Shown: positions 8,960 through 19,548 of the stretch, piece after piece
Numbering within the stretch: the first letter of the stretch is position 1
Layout of the letters: each line of letters opens with the position of its first letter
Source: CALMFG01 sp963674805
Lineage (GTDB): Bacteria > Bacillota > Clostridia > Christensenellales > CALMFG01
Assembly: GCA_963674805.2 (NCBI GenBank)
Contig: CAXXNY010000005.1
Coordinates: forward strand, 124,001 to 188,000
Reading direction: 5' to 3'
DNA: 64,000 nt
The notes under the pieces: model-generated
What the model was told of the DNA's origin: nothing
Database searches by the model: none
What the model saw: only the letters and a program-made list of their open reading frames with translations
Translations under genes and position numbers: made by a program

Positions 8960-9162
8960 ACATGGGCGAAGTATTAATTAAACGAGTGGGCGCGACGGGG
9001 AAGATAAACTTAAGGGTATCGGACAGATCGCCGTATAAACGCAACGGTGACTGCTGTCTTGGCTGTCCGTATGCGCTTTGCCCGAGCAGGCCGATAAGAC
9101 CGATGGAGACGGAAAGACCAAACTGTGTCTGGGACATGTATCTGAAAATGAACGATAAGTAA
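8956..9162 (+). CDS. Small cysteine-rich protein of mobile-element type
   Basis: This is a 68-residue hypothetical protein. Five cysteines (the cluster CCLGCPYALC at about residues 33-42 and one at about 57) could bind a metal. The rest is basic and polar. The start ATG 8956 overlaps the stop of the preceding membrane peptide. The stop is followed after a few bases by AAAGGAG for the ardA remnant, so the three form one operon. I do not recognise the family. Confidence 0.6.
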   Translation: MNMGEVLIKRVGATGKINLRVSDRSPYKRNGDCCLGCPYALCPSRPIRPMETERPNCVWDMYLKMNDK

Positions 9163-9174
9163 AGGAGCAGGTGT

Positions 9175-9658
9175 ATGCTGGATATTTATTTAACGAATCT
9201 GGGGAAGTATAACGAAGGCGAGCTTGTCGGGGAATGGGTGAGACTGCCCATGAAATCAAACGAGTTTGCGCAGGTGCTTGAGCGCATCGGCATCGACAAC
9301 TCCCAATATGAAGAGTATTTCATTTCGGACGTTGACTGTGATATAAGCGGTGTTTATAAGACGATCGGCGAATATTCCAACATCAAGGAAATCAACTTTC
9401 TGGCGCTTCGGCTGAAGGAGTCGGACGCCTCTGAGGTCGAGAAGCTTGAGGCGATGATTGACTATGAGGGGTGCAGTAGTTTGGCCAGTATCATCAATCT
9501 ATGCATACGCAATCTACGAGGACGTGACGAACGAAAGGGAATACGGCGAGATGATTAGCCGTGAAGAATATTTGGGTGAGATTCCGAAAAATCTGGAGAA
9601 ATATTTAGATCCCGTGGACATTGGAAGGGATTGGATTTTGAGCGGGGATTCAGCGTGA
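9175..9658 (+). pseudogene. ardA: ArdA-like antirestriction protein, frameshifted
   Basis: The first frame (from ATG 9175) starts MLDIYLTNLGKYNEGELVGE and continues through LERIGID and YEEYFISDVD, the recognisable start of ArdA proteins. Those DNA-mimic proteins block type I restriction enzymes during conjugative transfer. Near 9500 the frame changes. The +1 frame carries the expected C-terminus, IPKNLEKYLDPVDIGRDW, ending at 9658. One inserted base around 9500-9506 explains this. As written, the first frame ends at 9558 with an unrelated basic tail. The ribosome binding site AAAGGAGCAGG is intact. The gene is probably inactive unless the shift is a sequencing error. Confidence 0.75.
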
Positions 9659-10052
9659 TATGAAGCAAAAAAAAGAATACCAAATGTAGTGGATTTGTTG
9701 CGGCATAGCAATAAAGATGTATTATGAAATGTAAAAAATTCACAATAAGAAGAAATAAGTTCAAAGGCGCAGATGACGTCAAATAATTCTGCCATGAATA
9801 TGCAATAGCTTGGTTTTACGCGCCTATATATAAGTGTATAGATGTGATATAATAATTATGTGTATTTGTGTTTTGACATGGAAATATAAGACGAAACCAC
9901 ATTCTATCTTTTCAAAATAACTCACGTCAAAAGACTTCGTCTTCTTTGACAAGGGATCTGAAATGCTGAAAAGCAAAATATTTATCAAAATTTAGAGATG
10001 AAACAAAACCATTTCTTTTTTTGATTCTCACCCATTAATTTTAGGAGAATAC
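9659..10052 (+). other. AT-rich leader region before the glucan synthase
   Basis: No gene is supported here. The region holds a TGATATAAT extended -10 element near 9847-9855 without a clear -35, and the small hairpin listed separately at 9926-9950. The sequence ends with TTTTAGGAGAATAC as ribosome binding site for ATG 10053. This leaves a long untranslated leader if the -10 is used. Confidence 0.4.
9926..9950 (+). promoter_or_regulatory. Hairpin in the leader of the glucan synthase gene
   Basis: GTCAAAAGAC and GTCTTCTTTGAC form an imperfect stem with a small loop and a two-base bulge. No T-run follows, so it is not a standard terminator. It may be an operator or mRNA-stabilising structure. 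Confidence 0.35.
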
Positions 10053-13000
10053 ATGTTAATATTGATTGAAATTGCTGGCATTACCCTATTTATTGTCATG
10101 CTCTGGATTGTTCTGCTCAGGGCAAATACTGGTCGCAATGCTATAAAGTCAAAACGGCGTCCGGTTCCCTATGAAAAAATCGAAAAACACATTATTGAAA
10201 TTGCATCCCAACATTCTGGTTCCGTAGAAAAAAGAATTCCCAGATGGCCAATGAATCGCTTGGATGATAACTATAAGACTATACTTTCGACATATGAATG
10301 CTTGAATTACAGTATAGAAAATAATCATGAGTTGCCGCCCTCCGCAGAATGGATATTGGATAACTTTTATCTGATTGAAGAGCAGACAAAACTTTTACGT
10401 AGCGAACTATCCAGAAAGTCCTATTTTCGGCTGCCGATATTAGGAAGTGGAGAACACCGAGGGCACACACGAATACTCGCCCTAGTTATTGATTTATCAG
10501 AACTTTCTGATGGAAAAATGGATGATGAAAAACTAATTCGATTTCTCGATGCTTACCAAAGTCACAATAAAATTTATGATAGAGAAATTTGGTCACTGCC
10601 TGTCGTTATGAAGCTAGCGCTGTTGGAAAAAATCAGAGGAATTTGTGAAAAGGTTAAGGACACACAAATTCAATGGAATAAAGCAGATGATTTTGTCGAA
10701 AAGCTGCTTTCCAAGCAAGTGCTATCGGCGGAGAGTATCAAGCGTTTGCTACGAAATGTGATTAAGGAAGGCAAGCATTATCATTCATTTATTGAACACT
10801 TGTCATATCGATTACGCACATCGAATTACAGCCAGAAAGAAATCCATCAATTCATTAACGAATTGACGGATAAACATGATAAAAACATTGATTCAATATC
10901 ACATCGAGAGTTGAACGTACAATCCGCGATGACTGTTTCTACAGCGAATTGTATTACTAGCCTTAGATATTTTACTACGCTTGACTGGTCCGATTTATTT
11001 GAAATAGTTAGTGTTGTGGGCCAGGTTTTAAGAAAAGATCCTGATGGGACATATCCTCTGATGGATATTGCTACCCGAAATGCTTACAAAGTAAAAATAG
11101 AAGAGCTTTCCGCAATTTATAATATAGAAGAAGATATTATTGCTTCCAAGGCTGTGGAGCTGGCAAAATGCGCCTATAGCATACAAAATACAGAAAACAC
11201 ACGTACTTGGCATGTCGGATACTATTTAGTTGGTAAAGGCATAGATGATTTACGAAAAGCGCTAAAAGCAAAGACAATCTGGAAGTCGATACTGATAAGA
11301 TTTGCGCAGAATCATCCAACATCACTGTATCTTGGATCAATCTTTCTGATTTCGGTGTTTTTAATCTCTATAGCAACGCAATATGTGGCATATCAAGTTC
11401 AAGCCCTCCCACTGGCCTGGATAATAATAGTCATTATTGTTATGGCGGTACCTTCCTCAGAAATCGCTGTCAGCATCGTGAATTGGGTGGCCGCAAAGAC
11501 CCTAAAACCGGCAGTATTTCCTGCATTGGAATTAAAAGACGGTATTCCTGAAACTATGAGTACAATGATTGTTATTGTGGCTTTACTGTCGAATCAAGAA
11601 AGCCTTCAGGCTCTCATGATCAATATAGAAGCGCAATATCTATCTAACAGAGATAAAAATCTATTTTTCGCACTTGCTGGCGCATTTAAAGATTCTGAGG
11701 TTGAGATACCGGAAGATTTAACGCTGATAGATTCGGCAATGCAGGGTATAAAAGCTCTGAACGAGAAGTACATGAAAGATGGTGTGGAAACCTTTTATTT
11801 CTTTCACCGCTCAAGCCAATACAATCCTAAAAATAAAAAATGGATTGGGTGGGAAAGAAAACGCGGAGCACTGATGGAATTCAATGACCTTGTTTTGGGG
11901 AGCAAAGGAACCAGTTTTAAATACCGCTCGAACAGCAAATTTGATTTTCCAAAAATAAAATATGTAATTACATTGGATGCAGATACAATTTTACCCATGG
12001 GAATGGCAAAAACAATGATAGCCACAATGGCTCACCCTCTAAATAACCCCATCATCGATCCTAAGAGAGGAATTGTTGTTGACGGATATGGGCTTATGCA
12101 GCCAAGGGTTGATTTTGACAGCGAAAATTCTGGCAGATCCACCTTTTCAAAAATATATACGGGACAGGTTGGTATAGATCCTTACGCCAGTGCTATTTCG
12201 GATGTATACCAAGACATGTTTGGAGAAGGCATATATACCGGTAAGGGGATTTATGATTTAGAAGTTTTCCAGCAGGTTTTGAAACATGCGATCCCTGAAA
12301 ATAAGATATTGAGCCACGATCTCTATGAAGGTTCCTATGTCAGAGCAGCGCTGGTGACTAATCTTAAAGTTGTGGAGTCCTATCCGACAAAATATAACTC
12401 TTTTTCCGAAAGGCTTTATCGCTGGGTAAGAGGGGATTGGCAGCTTCTACCCTTTCTTTTTAATAAGATACCCGGCGGGGAAGGCATGATAAAAAACCCG
12501 CTTTCCTTTCTATCAAAGTGGAAGATATTCGATAATCTAAGAAGAAGCCTTGTTGCACCGGCTCTTATGGTCTTGATTGTCTTGGGGATAAGCATACTCC
12601 CTGGCAATCCGCTTCTTTGGTTGGGATATGCGTTTGGGGCGCTGCTGTTTCCGCTTATGTCTTCAACGATGAACTATTTGATGTCCGGTAATTTATTTAG
12701 AGAAAAAATTAAAAGCTATATACCTATTATTAATGGATTAAAGGCCTTGTTATATCAGGCGGGATTGACTTTGATTTTATTGCCGTATCAGGCATATTTG
12801 ATGATCAAAGCGGTATCAGTTACGCTTTGGCGGGTTTTATTTTCAAAGAGAAATTTGTTGGATTGGACAACTTCATTCGATTCGGATGCAAGTCAAAACG
12901 ACTCGTTATGGGGTTATTATCTGAATATGCATATGTCCGTTTGGCTGGCAGTCGCAACCGTTCTAATTGTGATTGTTTTTAACCCGGAGCTGGTTATGGT

Positions 13001-16000
13001 AAGCGTATTTCTTCTGGCTGTCTGGATACTGTCTCCCTATCTTGCGCACCATATCAGTCTGGAGCAGAAGAAAAAAGGAATTAAAAAAATTGATAAAATT
13101 TCGATTGATTTAGGCAGAATTGCAAGACATACATGGCGATATTTTGAAGAGTTCGCTGGCAAAGAAAACAATTATCTGGCACCTGATAATTACCAGATAG
13201 ATCCATATAAAGGGGTTGCGGCAAGAACATCACCAACCAACATCGGGCTAGGGATGTTATCAACGCTGACGGCACGGGATATGGGGTATATCGGAAATTA
13301 TGAAATGGCGGAGACCATCGATAACGCCATAACAACCATAGAGAAATTACAAAAATGGAATGGTCATCTATATAACTGGTATGACACCAAAACATTAAAA
13401 CCCTTGAAGCCATACTATGTTTCCACGGTGGATAGTGGTAATTTGGTATGCTACCTTATAACGCTAGAACAAGGGCTGAAAGCCTATCTGAACCAGCCAA
13501 TTGTGGATAATAGGAATATGCGCGGGATATTAGATACGCTTATTTGTGCCAAAGAAGAAGGATTGGAAACAATTACGGGTATCGACGATGTCAACCGGGT
13601 GATACGCCAAAAATTCAACTTTGACATGTGGCGTGAGTTATTAGAAAAACTATCGTCAGATGTGCTTTTAGCTGATTTTAAGGACTCACCTTGGCGCAAT
13701 AAAATTGAACGAATGTTTGAGCTATATAAAACCGAAACATCTTTGTTGATACCTTTAACGGATATGCTGATATCTTTACCACAGACGTTAGAAGAAAAAC
13801 TGTCGTCCGGGCAAATGGAAATTCTAAGTGATTTCAAAGCAGGCTGTAAAGAACTTCCTTATTTAAAGGATATTCCGACAGTTTACCAAAAGTGTCTGGA
13901 TCTGCTTGAGGCACTTAATGACAGCAGTGAAAAAAGCGATGCTATATGGCTGGATAAGACAAAAGACGGCTGCAGGCAATCGCGTGATAAGGCGCAAGCG
14001 TTGATACTTAAGCTGAATGAGCTGATAAAAAGATTAAGGGTATTATCAGAAGCGACAAGTTTCATCCATTTATATGACAGAAAAAAACAGCTCTTTTCGA
14101 TTGGCTATAGTATAAAAGAGAAACAGCTGTCCCATTCATATTATGATCTTCTGGCATCGGAAGCACGTCAGACCAGTTTTATCGCAATTGCACGAGGCGA
14201 GATACCTGCCTCTCACTGGTTTAGAATGGGGAGAACGCTGACGGTAATGGATGGGTACAAAGGACTGGTTTCGTGGACGGGAACGATGTTTGAATATCTG
14301 ATGCCGCTCCTTATTATGAAGAGTTACAAAAACACATTATTAGATGAGACGTATGTTTTTGCGGTACAGAATCAGAAAAAATACGGCGCAATAAGAGGGA
14401 TACCATGGGGTGCATCAGAATCCGGTTATTATGCAAAAGAAAATAACCTTAATTATAAATATAAGGCAATAGGGGTGCCTTGGCTAGGGTTAAAGAGAGG
14501 ACTTATTGATGATGCCGTTGCGGCGCCTTATGCGACTTTCCTTGCACTGATGGTTGATCCGGAAGAGGCATTAAAAAATTTAGTGCGGCTGAAAGCGGAA
14601 GGTATGGAAGGCAAGTATGGTTTTTTTGAAGCTATCGACTATACACAAAAAAGGACTGCAAACCGTAAAATTGCGATTGTGAAAAGCTTTATGGCGCATC
14701 ATCAGGGTATGAGCTTGCTCGCAATTAATAACTTTCTGAATAATAATATAATGCAAAATCGTTTCCATTCAGATCCGGAAGTAATATCCGCTCGGTTACT
14801 TCTTCAGGAAAAAGTGCCCAGTAATGTTGTTTTTCTAAAGAAAAACAGAGAAAAAGTTGTACCAATAAATGACGTGGATGCGGGGAAAAAAGAATTTATA
14901 CAGAAATATCATGAACCTGATCAGCAATTCCCCAAATCACATATCTTAACCAATGGAGATTATTCGGTTTTCCTGACTGACAGAGGAACCGGATTCAGCA
15001 AGAACAACGAAATTGCGATAACGAGATGGCGGGAAGACAGTACGCTTGATGGGTACGGGGTATTTTTCTTTCTAAGACATATGGAAACAAATGAAACCTG
15101 GACCAGCACATACGCGCTCTATAATAAGTTGCCAAAGAAGTATAATGTGACCTTCACACCTGATAAAGTGAAGTTTAAAAGAGTTGATGGGAAGATCGAA
15201 ACGTTGACTGAAATCGTGGTGGCAGCCGACGATAATGTAGAGATTAGGCGGCTAACACTAAAAAACTTCGGCGATAAGACAGCAACCATTGAGATTACGA
15301 GTTACCTTGAGGTTGTTTTGGCAACACTTTCACAGGACATTGCACATCCGGCTTTTAGTAATCTCTTTATAAAAACTGAGCATTTAGAAGAAAATAATTG
15401 TATCATCGCAGGTAGACGAACGAAAGCAAACAACGAGAAAACATGGATGATGGCAAATGCGGTCATTGTGGATGATGAGCAGCCTGAAAACGTGCAGTTT
15501 GAAACTAACAGGATGAAATTCATTGGGCGAGGCAGAAGTATTGCAGATATCGCAGGAGCTCAGCGTAATCCGCTCTCTAATTCGGTTGGTCCGGTGCTGG
15601 ATCCGGTGATGAGTCTTAGGGTCAGTGTTTCCTTACTCCCCGGTGAAACAGAGGAAATATCTTTTGTTATAGCGGTAGGTAATGAACGCGAATTGCTGCT
15701 GAAGCTTGTTAGAAAGTACGCAACTCCTGAATCAATTGATATTGCATTTTATCTCGCTAAGGTTCGGAGCCAGGTGGAAGCCAAGCATTTCAATATAACG
15801 GTAAATGAAATAGCAGTATATGAAGAAATGATATCGCATATACTGTTTATTAGTCCATTAAAAAAACTGCATCAGGAGATGGTATCAAAAAACACACAGG
15901 GTCAGTCAAGACTTTGGGCATACGGTATTTCCGGAGATTTGCCGATTGTTCTGGTTGTTATTAATAATACGGAAGATATTACTTTAGTATACGAGGCAAT

Positions 16001-18740
16001 GAAAGCCCATGAGTACTGGTTACGTAAGCGACTGGCTGTAGACCTCGTTATTATCGCAAATATGGAAACCAGTTATAATCAGATATTTCATGACTTTGTT
16101 TCGAATGTTGAAGTTGAGCAAAAGCACGTAGGAAGCAAATCTTTTGTAGTGAATGCAAATGAAATACCGCAAAAGGATATTTATTTGCTTTACGCTGCTG
16201 CACGGATTATTTTAGAAGATAATGGGGAAACAATGAAGGAACAGATGGCAGTGAAGCAAGAACACCGGGAGCCTAAGGCTAGGCGATTTACAGGTAAAAC
16301 AAGGAAGCACGATATAAAATTCGACCTCGGGACCGCAGGACTTTACTTCTTTAACGGGCTGGGTGGATTTAGCCAGGATGGTACAGAGTATGTCATCCGG
16401 TTGAAAGGAAACGAAAACACTCCGGCCCCGTGGACGAATGTGATTGCGAATCCTGAGTTTGGATTTCTGATATCCGAATCGGGTTCGGCCTGTACATGGT
16501 GTGGAAACAGCAGGGAAAATAAATTGACGCCGTGGAATAACGATATAGTATCCGACAACCCGGGCGAGATACTATACATAAGTGACAACGATACTGGTGA
16601 AATTTGGACCGTTTCAGCATTACCCATCAGAGAAGTTGAGCCGTATGAAATCAGACACGGATTTGGATATTCGATTTTTGCGCATGAGAGCCATGGGATA
16701 AGCCAGAACCTTATTCAATTTGTTCCGCTTGAAGATACTGTAAAAATCAGTCTGTTGACTATTAAGAATGAATCCAATCAAACGCGAAGCATTGCCTTAA
16801 CATATTATATAAGGCCGGTATTGGGTGTCAGCGATCAAATGACAGCCATGCATATAAAAACGCGGCGGAGTGAATCGGGCTTGTTGTTGATGGAAAATTC
16901 CTATAACGAGGAGTATTCTGGGCAGGTAGGCTTTTTGGATGTATCGATAAATGAGCGGGATATGATGGCAGACCGAAAAGCGTTTTTCGGAGGAGGAGGT
17001 ATAGCTTCGCCGGACGCGTTGAAATATGAAAAAATGCCAAATATGTTTGGTTCGGGATTAGATCCATGCGCGGTTATCCAGGTAAATGCTACGTTAACGA
17101 AAAATGAAAACTTAGAAATTGTATTTTTGCTCGGTGTGAGTGAAAATGAATCTAAAGCCAAAGCAACTGCTGAAAAATACATAGATGTATCACGGACGAA
17201 GCGAGCTTTAGAAGAAGTGAAAGTATTTTGGAAAGATAAGCTTTCAGTCGCACAAGTACAAACGCCCTCAAATTCATTTAATATGATGATGAATGGGTGG
17301 CTGGAATATCAGATCATTACTTGCAGGCTTTGGGCAAGGTCTTCCTCTTACCAGTCGGGCGGCGCGTTTGGCTTTCGAGACCAGCTTCAGGATTGTTTGG
17401 CGCTTGTCCATACATGGCCTGAAATTGTCCGCAAACAAATATTGCTTCACGCAAGCCATCAGTTTAAAGAAGGGGATGTCCAGCACTGGTGGCATGAGCC
17501 TTGGGGAAGAGGCACACGAACGAGATATACTGACGACCTGTTATGGCTGCCTTATGTCACGGCGGCCTACGTAAAAGCGACGGGAGATGAAACGATACTT
17601 GAAACACAATTGGCTTTTCTGGAAGAGGATACGCTGAAAGATGACGAAACGGAACGATATGCAAGACCAAAAATATCTGGGGATACCGCTGCGCTTTTTG
17701 AACATTGCACAAGGGCGATAAAAAAGGCTTTGAAGTTTGGACAACACGGTCTTCCGCTGATGGGTTCAGGAGACTGGAATGACGGCATGAACAACGTAGG
17801 CGTCGGCGGTCTTGGTGAAAGCGTATGGCTTGGATGGTTCTTATGTGCAGTGTTAAAGGATTTTGCACATATCTGCATTAAACACGGAGACTCTAAAGTT
17901 GCTGAAGAATATATGACAATTTCAAGAGAAATATCCGAAGCAATCCAGGAAAATGCTTGGGATGGAGAGTGGTATAAAAGAGCGTATTTTGATGATGGAA
18001 AGCCACTTGGCTCAAAAGCGAATACTGAGTGTAGGATTGACTCCATTGCACAGAGCTGGTCGGTGATATCCGGGGCAGCAGATAAAGAAAAAATGCACAA
18101 AGCAATGGATTCCTTTGAAAAGTATCTTGTTGATGAAAAAAATAAAATCATAAAGCTGCTTATGCCCCCGTTTGATTGTGCAGAGTCAGATCCGGGTTAT
18201 ATCAGAGGATACCTTCCGGGGGTTCGTGAAAACGGGGGACAATATACACATGCAGCGGCTTGGGCCATTATGGCATGGGCAAAACTTGGGGAGGGTAAAA
18301 AAGCATGGCAGTGTTTTGACCTGATTAATCCAATCAACCACACCCGAGACAAAGAAGCGTGCGATGTCTATAAATTGGAACCCTATGTGATGGCGGCGGA
18401 TGTGTATTCGGAATTTCCAAATTCGGGACGAGGCGGATGGTCGTGGTACACAGGCTCTGCGAGTTGGGTATATAAAACTGGGCTTGAGGATTTGCTGGGG
18501 TTTCAAAAAAACGGAGACAAATTAACCATTCAACCTTGTGTCCCGAAACAATGGCGGAAATATAGTATAAATTATCGATATCTCAACACGATATTTATGA
18601 TAAAAGTATTCCTGAAGTCGGGAACTGGAGATGGCATGCCAAAGATTGTTTTAGACGATGAAGAGATTCAAGGGAACTCAATTCATCTTGTCAATGATGG
18701 TGCTGTGCATGAAGTAGTAGTTAATCTGATATTAAAGTAG
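10053..18740 (+). CDS. ndvB: Cyclic beta-1,2-glucan synthase (GT84 / GH189-type / GH94)
   Basis: This 2895-residue enzyme is full length for the family (about 2800). It has an N-terminal anchor (residues 4-23), two membrane helices at about 424-486, and a GT84 transferase with the DADT metal site near 638 and a YRWVRGDW acceptor motif near 785. More membrane helices lie at about 835-960. The central glycoamylase-like region begins near 1058 (SPTNIGLGMLSTLTARDMGY); in characterised relatives this region closes the ring. Beta-sandwich and GH94 phosphorylase-like modules end in GSGDWNDGMNN near 2573, with the catalytic Asp. Known relatives polymerise UDP-glucose into beta-1,2-glucan on a protein primer, cyclise and export it. 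The function is firm by domain order. Only the ring-closing outcome is inferred; linear products are possible. AGGAG precedes ATG 10053. It forms its own transcription unit inside the accessory region. Confidence 0.9.
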   Translation: MLILIEIAGITLFIVMLWIVLLRANTGRNAIKSKRRPVPYEKIEKHIIEIASQHSGSVEKRIPRWPMNRLDDNYKTILSTYECLNYSIENNHELPPSAEWILDNFYLIEEQTKLLRSELSRKSYFRLPILGSGEHRGHTRILALVIDLSELSDGKMDDEKLIRFLDAYQSHNKIYDREIWSLPVVMKLALLEKIRGICEKVKDTQIQWNKADDFVEKLLSKQVLSAESIKRLLRNVIKEGKHYHSFIEHLSYRLRTSNYSQKEIHQFINELTDKHDKNIDSISHRELNVQSAMTVSTANCITSLRYFTTLDWSDLFEIVSVVGQVLRKDPDGTYPLMDIATRNAYKVKIEELSAIYNIEEDIIASKAVELAKCAYSIQNTENTRTWHVGYYLVGKGIDDLRKALKAKTIWKSILIRFAQNHPTSLYLGSIFLISVFLISIATQYVAYQVQALPLAWIIIVIIVMAVPSSEIAVSIVNWVAAKTLKPAVFPALELKDGIPETMSTMIVIVALLSNQESLQALMINIEAQYLSNRDKNLFFALAGAFKDSEVEIPEDLTLIDSAMQGIKALNEKYMKDGVETFYFFHRSSQYNPKNKKWIGWERKRGALMEFNDLVLGSKGTSFKYRSNSKFDFPKIKYVITLDADTILPMGMAKTMIATMAHPLNNPIIDPKRGIVVDGYGLMQPRVDFDSENSGRSTFSKIYTGQVGIDPYASAISDVYQDMFGEGIYTGKGIYDLEVFQQVLKHAIPENKILSHDLYEGSYVRAALVTNLKVVESYPTKYNSFSERLYRWVRGDWQLLPFLFNKIPGGEGMIKNPLSFLSKWKIFDNLRRSLVAPALMVLIVLGISILPGNPLLWLGYAFGALLFPLMSSTMNYLMSGNLFREKIKSYIPIINGLKALLYQAGLTLILLPYQAYLMIKAVSVTLWRVLFSKRNLLDWTTSFDSDASQNDSLWGYYLNMHMSVWLAVATVLIVIVFNPELVMVSVFLLAVWILSPYLAHHISLEQKKKGIKKIDKISIDLGRIARHTWRYFEEFAGKENNYLAPDNYQIDPYKGVAARTSPTNIGLGMLSTLTARDMGYIGNYEMAETIDNAITTIEKLQKWNGHLYNWYDTKTLKPLKPYYVSTVDSGNLVCYLITLEQGLKAYLNQPIVDNRNMRGILDTLICAKEEGLETITGIDDVNRVIRQKFNFDMWRELLEKLSSDVLLADFKDSPWRNKIERMFELYKTETSLLIPLTDMLISLPQTLEEKLSSGQMEILSDFKAGCKELPYLKDIPTVYQKCLDLLEALNDSSEKSDAIWLDKTKDGCRQSRDKAQALILKLNELIKRLRVLSEATSFIHLYDRKKQLFSIGYSIKEKQLSHSYYDLLASEARQTSFIAIARGEIPASHWFRMGRTLTVMDGYKGLVSWTGTMFEYLMPLLIMKSYKNTLLDETYVFAVQNQKKYGAIRGIPWGASESGYYAKENNLNYKYKAIGVPWLGLKRGLIDDAVAAPYATFLALMVDPEEALKNLVRLKAEGMEGKYGFFEAIDYTQKRTANRKIAIVKSFMAHHQGMSLLAINNFLNNNIMQNRFHSDPEVISARLLLQEKVPSNVVFLKKNREKVVPINDVDAGKKEFIQKYHEPDQQFPKSHILTNGDYSVFLTDRGTGFSKNNEIAITRWREDSTLDGYGVFFFLRHMETNETWTSTYALYNKLPKKYNVTFTPDKVKFKRVDGKIETLTEIVVAADDNVEIRRLTLKNFGDKTATIEITSYLEVVLATLSQDIAHPAFSNLFIKTEHLEENNCIIAGRRTKANNEKTWMMANAVIVDDEQPENVQFETNRMKFIGRGRSIADIAGAQRNPLSNSVGPVLDPVMSLRVSVSLLPGETEEISFVIAVGNERELLLKLVRKYATPESIDIAFYLAKVRSQVEAKHFNITVNEIAVYEEMISHILFISPLKKLHQEMVSKNTQGQSRLWAYGISGDLPIVLVVINNTEDITLVYEAMKAHEYWLRKRLAVDLVIIANMETSYNQIFHDFVSNVEVEQKHVGSKSFVVNANEIPQKDIYLLYAAARIILEDNGETMKEQMAVKQEHREPKARRFTGKTRKHDIKFDLGTAGLYFFNGLGGFSQDGTEYVIRLKGNENTPAPWTNVIANPEFGFLISESGSACTWCGNSRENKLTPWNNDIVSDNPGEILYISDNDTGEIWTVSALPIREVEPYEIRHGFGYSIFAHESHGISQNLIQFVPLEDTVKISLLTIKNESNQTRSIALTYYIRPVLGVSDQMTAMHIKTRRSESGLLLMENSYNEEYSGQVGFLDVSINERDMMADRKAFFGGGGIASPDALKYEKMPNMFGSGLDPCAVIQVNATLTKNENLEIVFLLGVSENESKAKATAEKYIDVSRTKRALEEVKVFWKDKLSVAQVQTPSNSFNMMMNGWLEYQIITCRLWARSSSYQSGGAFGFRDQLQDCLALVHTWPEIVRKQILLHASHQFKEGDVQHWWHEPWGRGTRTRYTDDLLWLPYVTAAYVKATGDETILETQLAFLEEDTLKDDETERYARPKISGDTAALFEHCTRAIKKALKFGQHGLPLMGSGDWNDGMNNVGVGGLGESVWLGWFLCAVLKDFAHICIKHGDSKVAEEYMTISREISEAIQENAWDGEWYKRAYFDDGKPLGSKANTECRIDSIAQSWSVISGAADKEKMHKAMDSFEKYLVDEKNKIIKLLMPPFDCAESDPGYIRGYLPGVRENGGQYTHAAAWAIMAWAKLGEGKKAWQCFDLINPINHTRDKEACDVYKLEPYVMAADVYSEFPNSGRGGWSWYTGSASWVYKTGLEDLLGFQKNGDKLTIQPCVPKQWRKYSINYRYLNTIFMIKVFLKSGTGDGMPKIVLDDEEIQGNSIHLVNDGAVHEVVVNLILK

Positions 18741-18757
18741 TCATTTTAAACTGTTTG

Positions 18758-18780
18758 AGGCAATAACACTTGGGTTGCTT
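18758..18780 (+). terminator. Weak terminator after the glucan synthase
   Basis: AGGCAA and TTGCTT can pair (one wobble) around an 11-base loop, followed by TTATTCTTTTT. The short stem makes it a modest candidate. Confidence 0.35.
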
Positions 18781-18897
18781 TTATTCTTTTTAACACTGAA
18801 ATTAAATTCTATGAAATACAATGGTTTTCCTAAGTGCAAAAAGTTTAGTACCTAAGAAGAAACCTTATATGGAAAAAGCTTAATACGAAAGGTAATT

Positions 18898-19548
18898 ATG
18901 AAAAGAATAAAACTTTCACGTGGAGAAGAAATTGCAAATGCAATAACACATGGCTTTGGAGCAGTATTAAGTATCGCGGCATTGATTTTATTAATTGTAA
19001 CGAGCGTTAAAAATGGAAAAGGTATTGACATAACAGGCGCAGTCATTTTTGGAGCTAGTGTGTTTTTTCTGTATATAATGTCAACTTTATGCCATGCGTT
19101 TGGCTTAAAAGAAGGTAAGACGCGAAAGATGTTTCGAATACTCGATCACAGCGCCATCTACGTGCTGATTGCCGGTACTTATACGCCTTTTTGTTTATCA
19201 GCAATCGGGGGAACGCAGGGGTATATTCTTTTAGGGGTTCAGTGGACACTAGCCATTATCGGAGTTGTGTTTCGGGCCGTATACTATGACCGGTTTACAC
19301 CGGTGCATGTTGCCATTTATATTGCGATGGGTTGGATGGTCGCTTTTTTTGTGAAGTCACTTTCTGTTTCCATTCCGCAAACTGGCATTGTGTTACTTAT
19401 CTCAGGCGGAATATTCTATACGGTAGGCGTTATTTTCTATGCGATTCGTATGTTCAAATATCATCATATGGTTTGGCACATTTGCGTTATACTGGGAACA
19501 GCCTGTCATTTTTTCTTGATATATCTATATATTTTGTCGGGGGTTTAA
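18898..19548 (+). CDS. Hemolysin III / TrhA-type membrane protein (PAQR family)
   Basis: This 216-residue protein has seven predicted membrane helices. It carries the conserved PAQR-like residues of the HlyIII family: EEIANAITHGFGA at the start, STLCHAF in helix 2, LDHSAIYVLIAGTYTPF in helix 3, and HMVWHICVILGTACHFF near the end. The His, Ser and Asp positions form a putative metal site. Bacterial members are linked to membrane-fluidity homeostasis; cytolysis is not established for most. GAAAGG lies just upstream of ATG 18898. It is a single gene 157 bases after the glucan synthase. Confidence 0.88.
   Translation: MKRIKLSRGEEIANAITHGFGAVLSIAALILLIVTSVKNGKGIDITGAVIFGASVFFLYIMSTLCHAFGLKEGKTRKMFRILDHSAIYVLIAGTYTPFCLSAIGGTQGYILLGVQWTLAIIGVVFRAVYYDRFTPVHVAIYIAMGWMVAFFVKSLSVSIPQTGIVLLISGGIFYTVGVIFYAIRMFKYHHMVWHICVILGTACHFFLIYLYILSGV

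Noticed and set aside
9840..9856. Strong promoter for the glucan synthase
   Set aside because: Only the extended -10 is convincing; the -35 is absent and the start would be about 200 bases upstream, so it is mentioned only in the gap entry.
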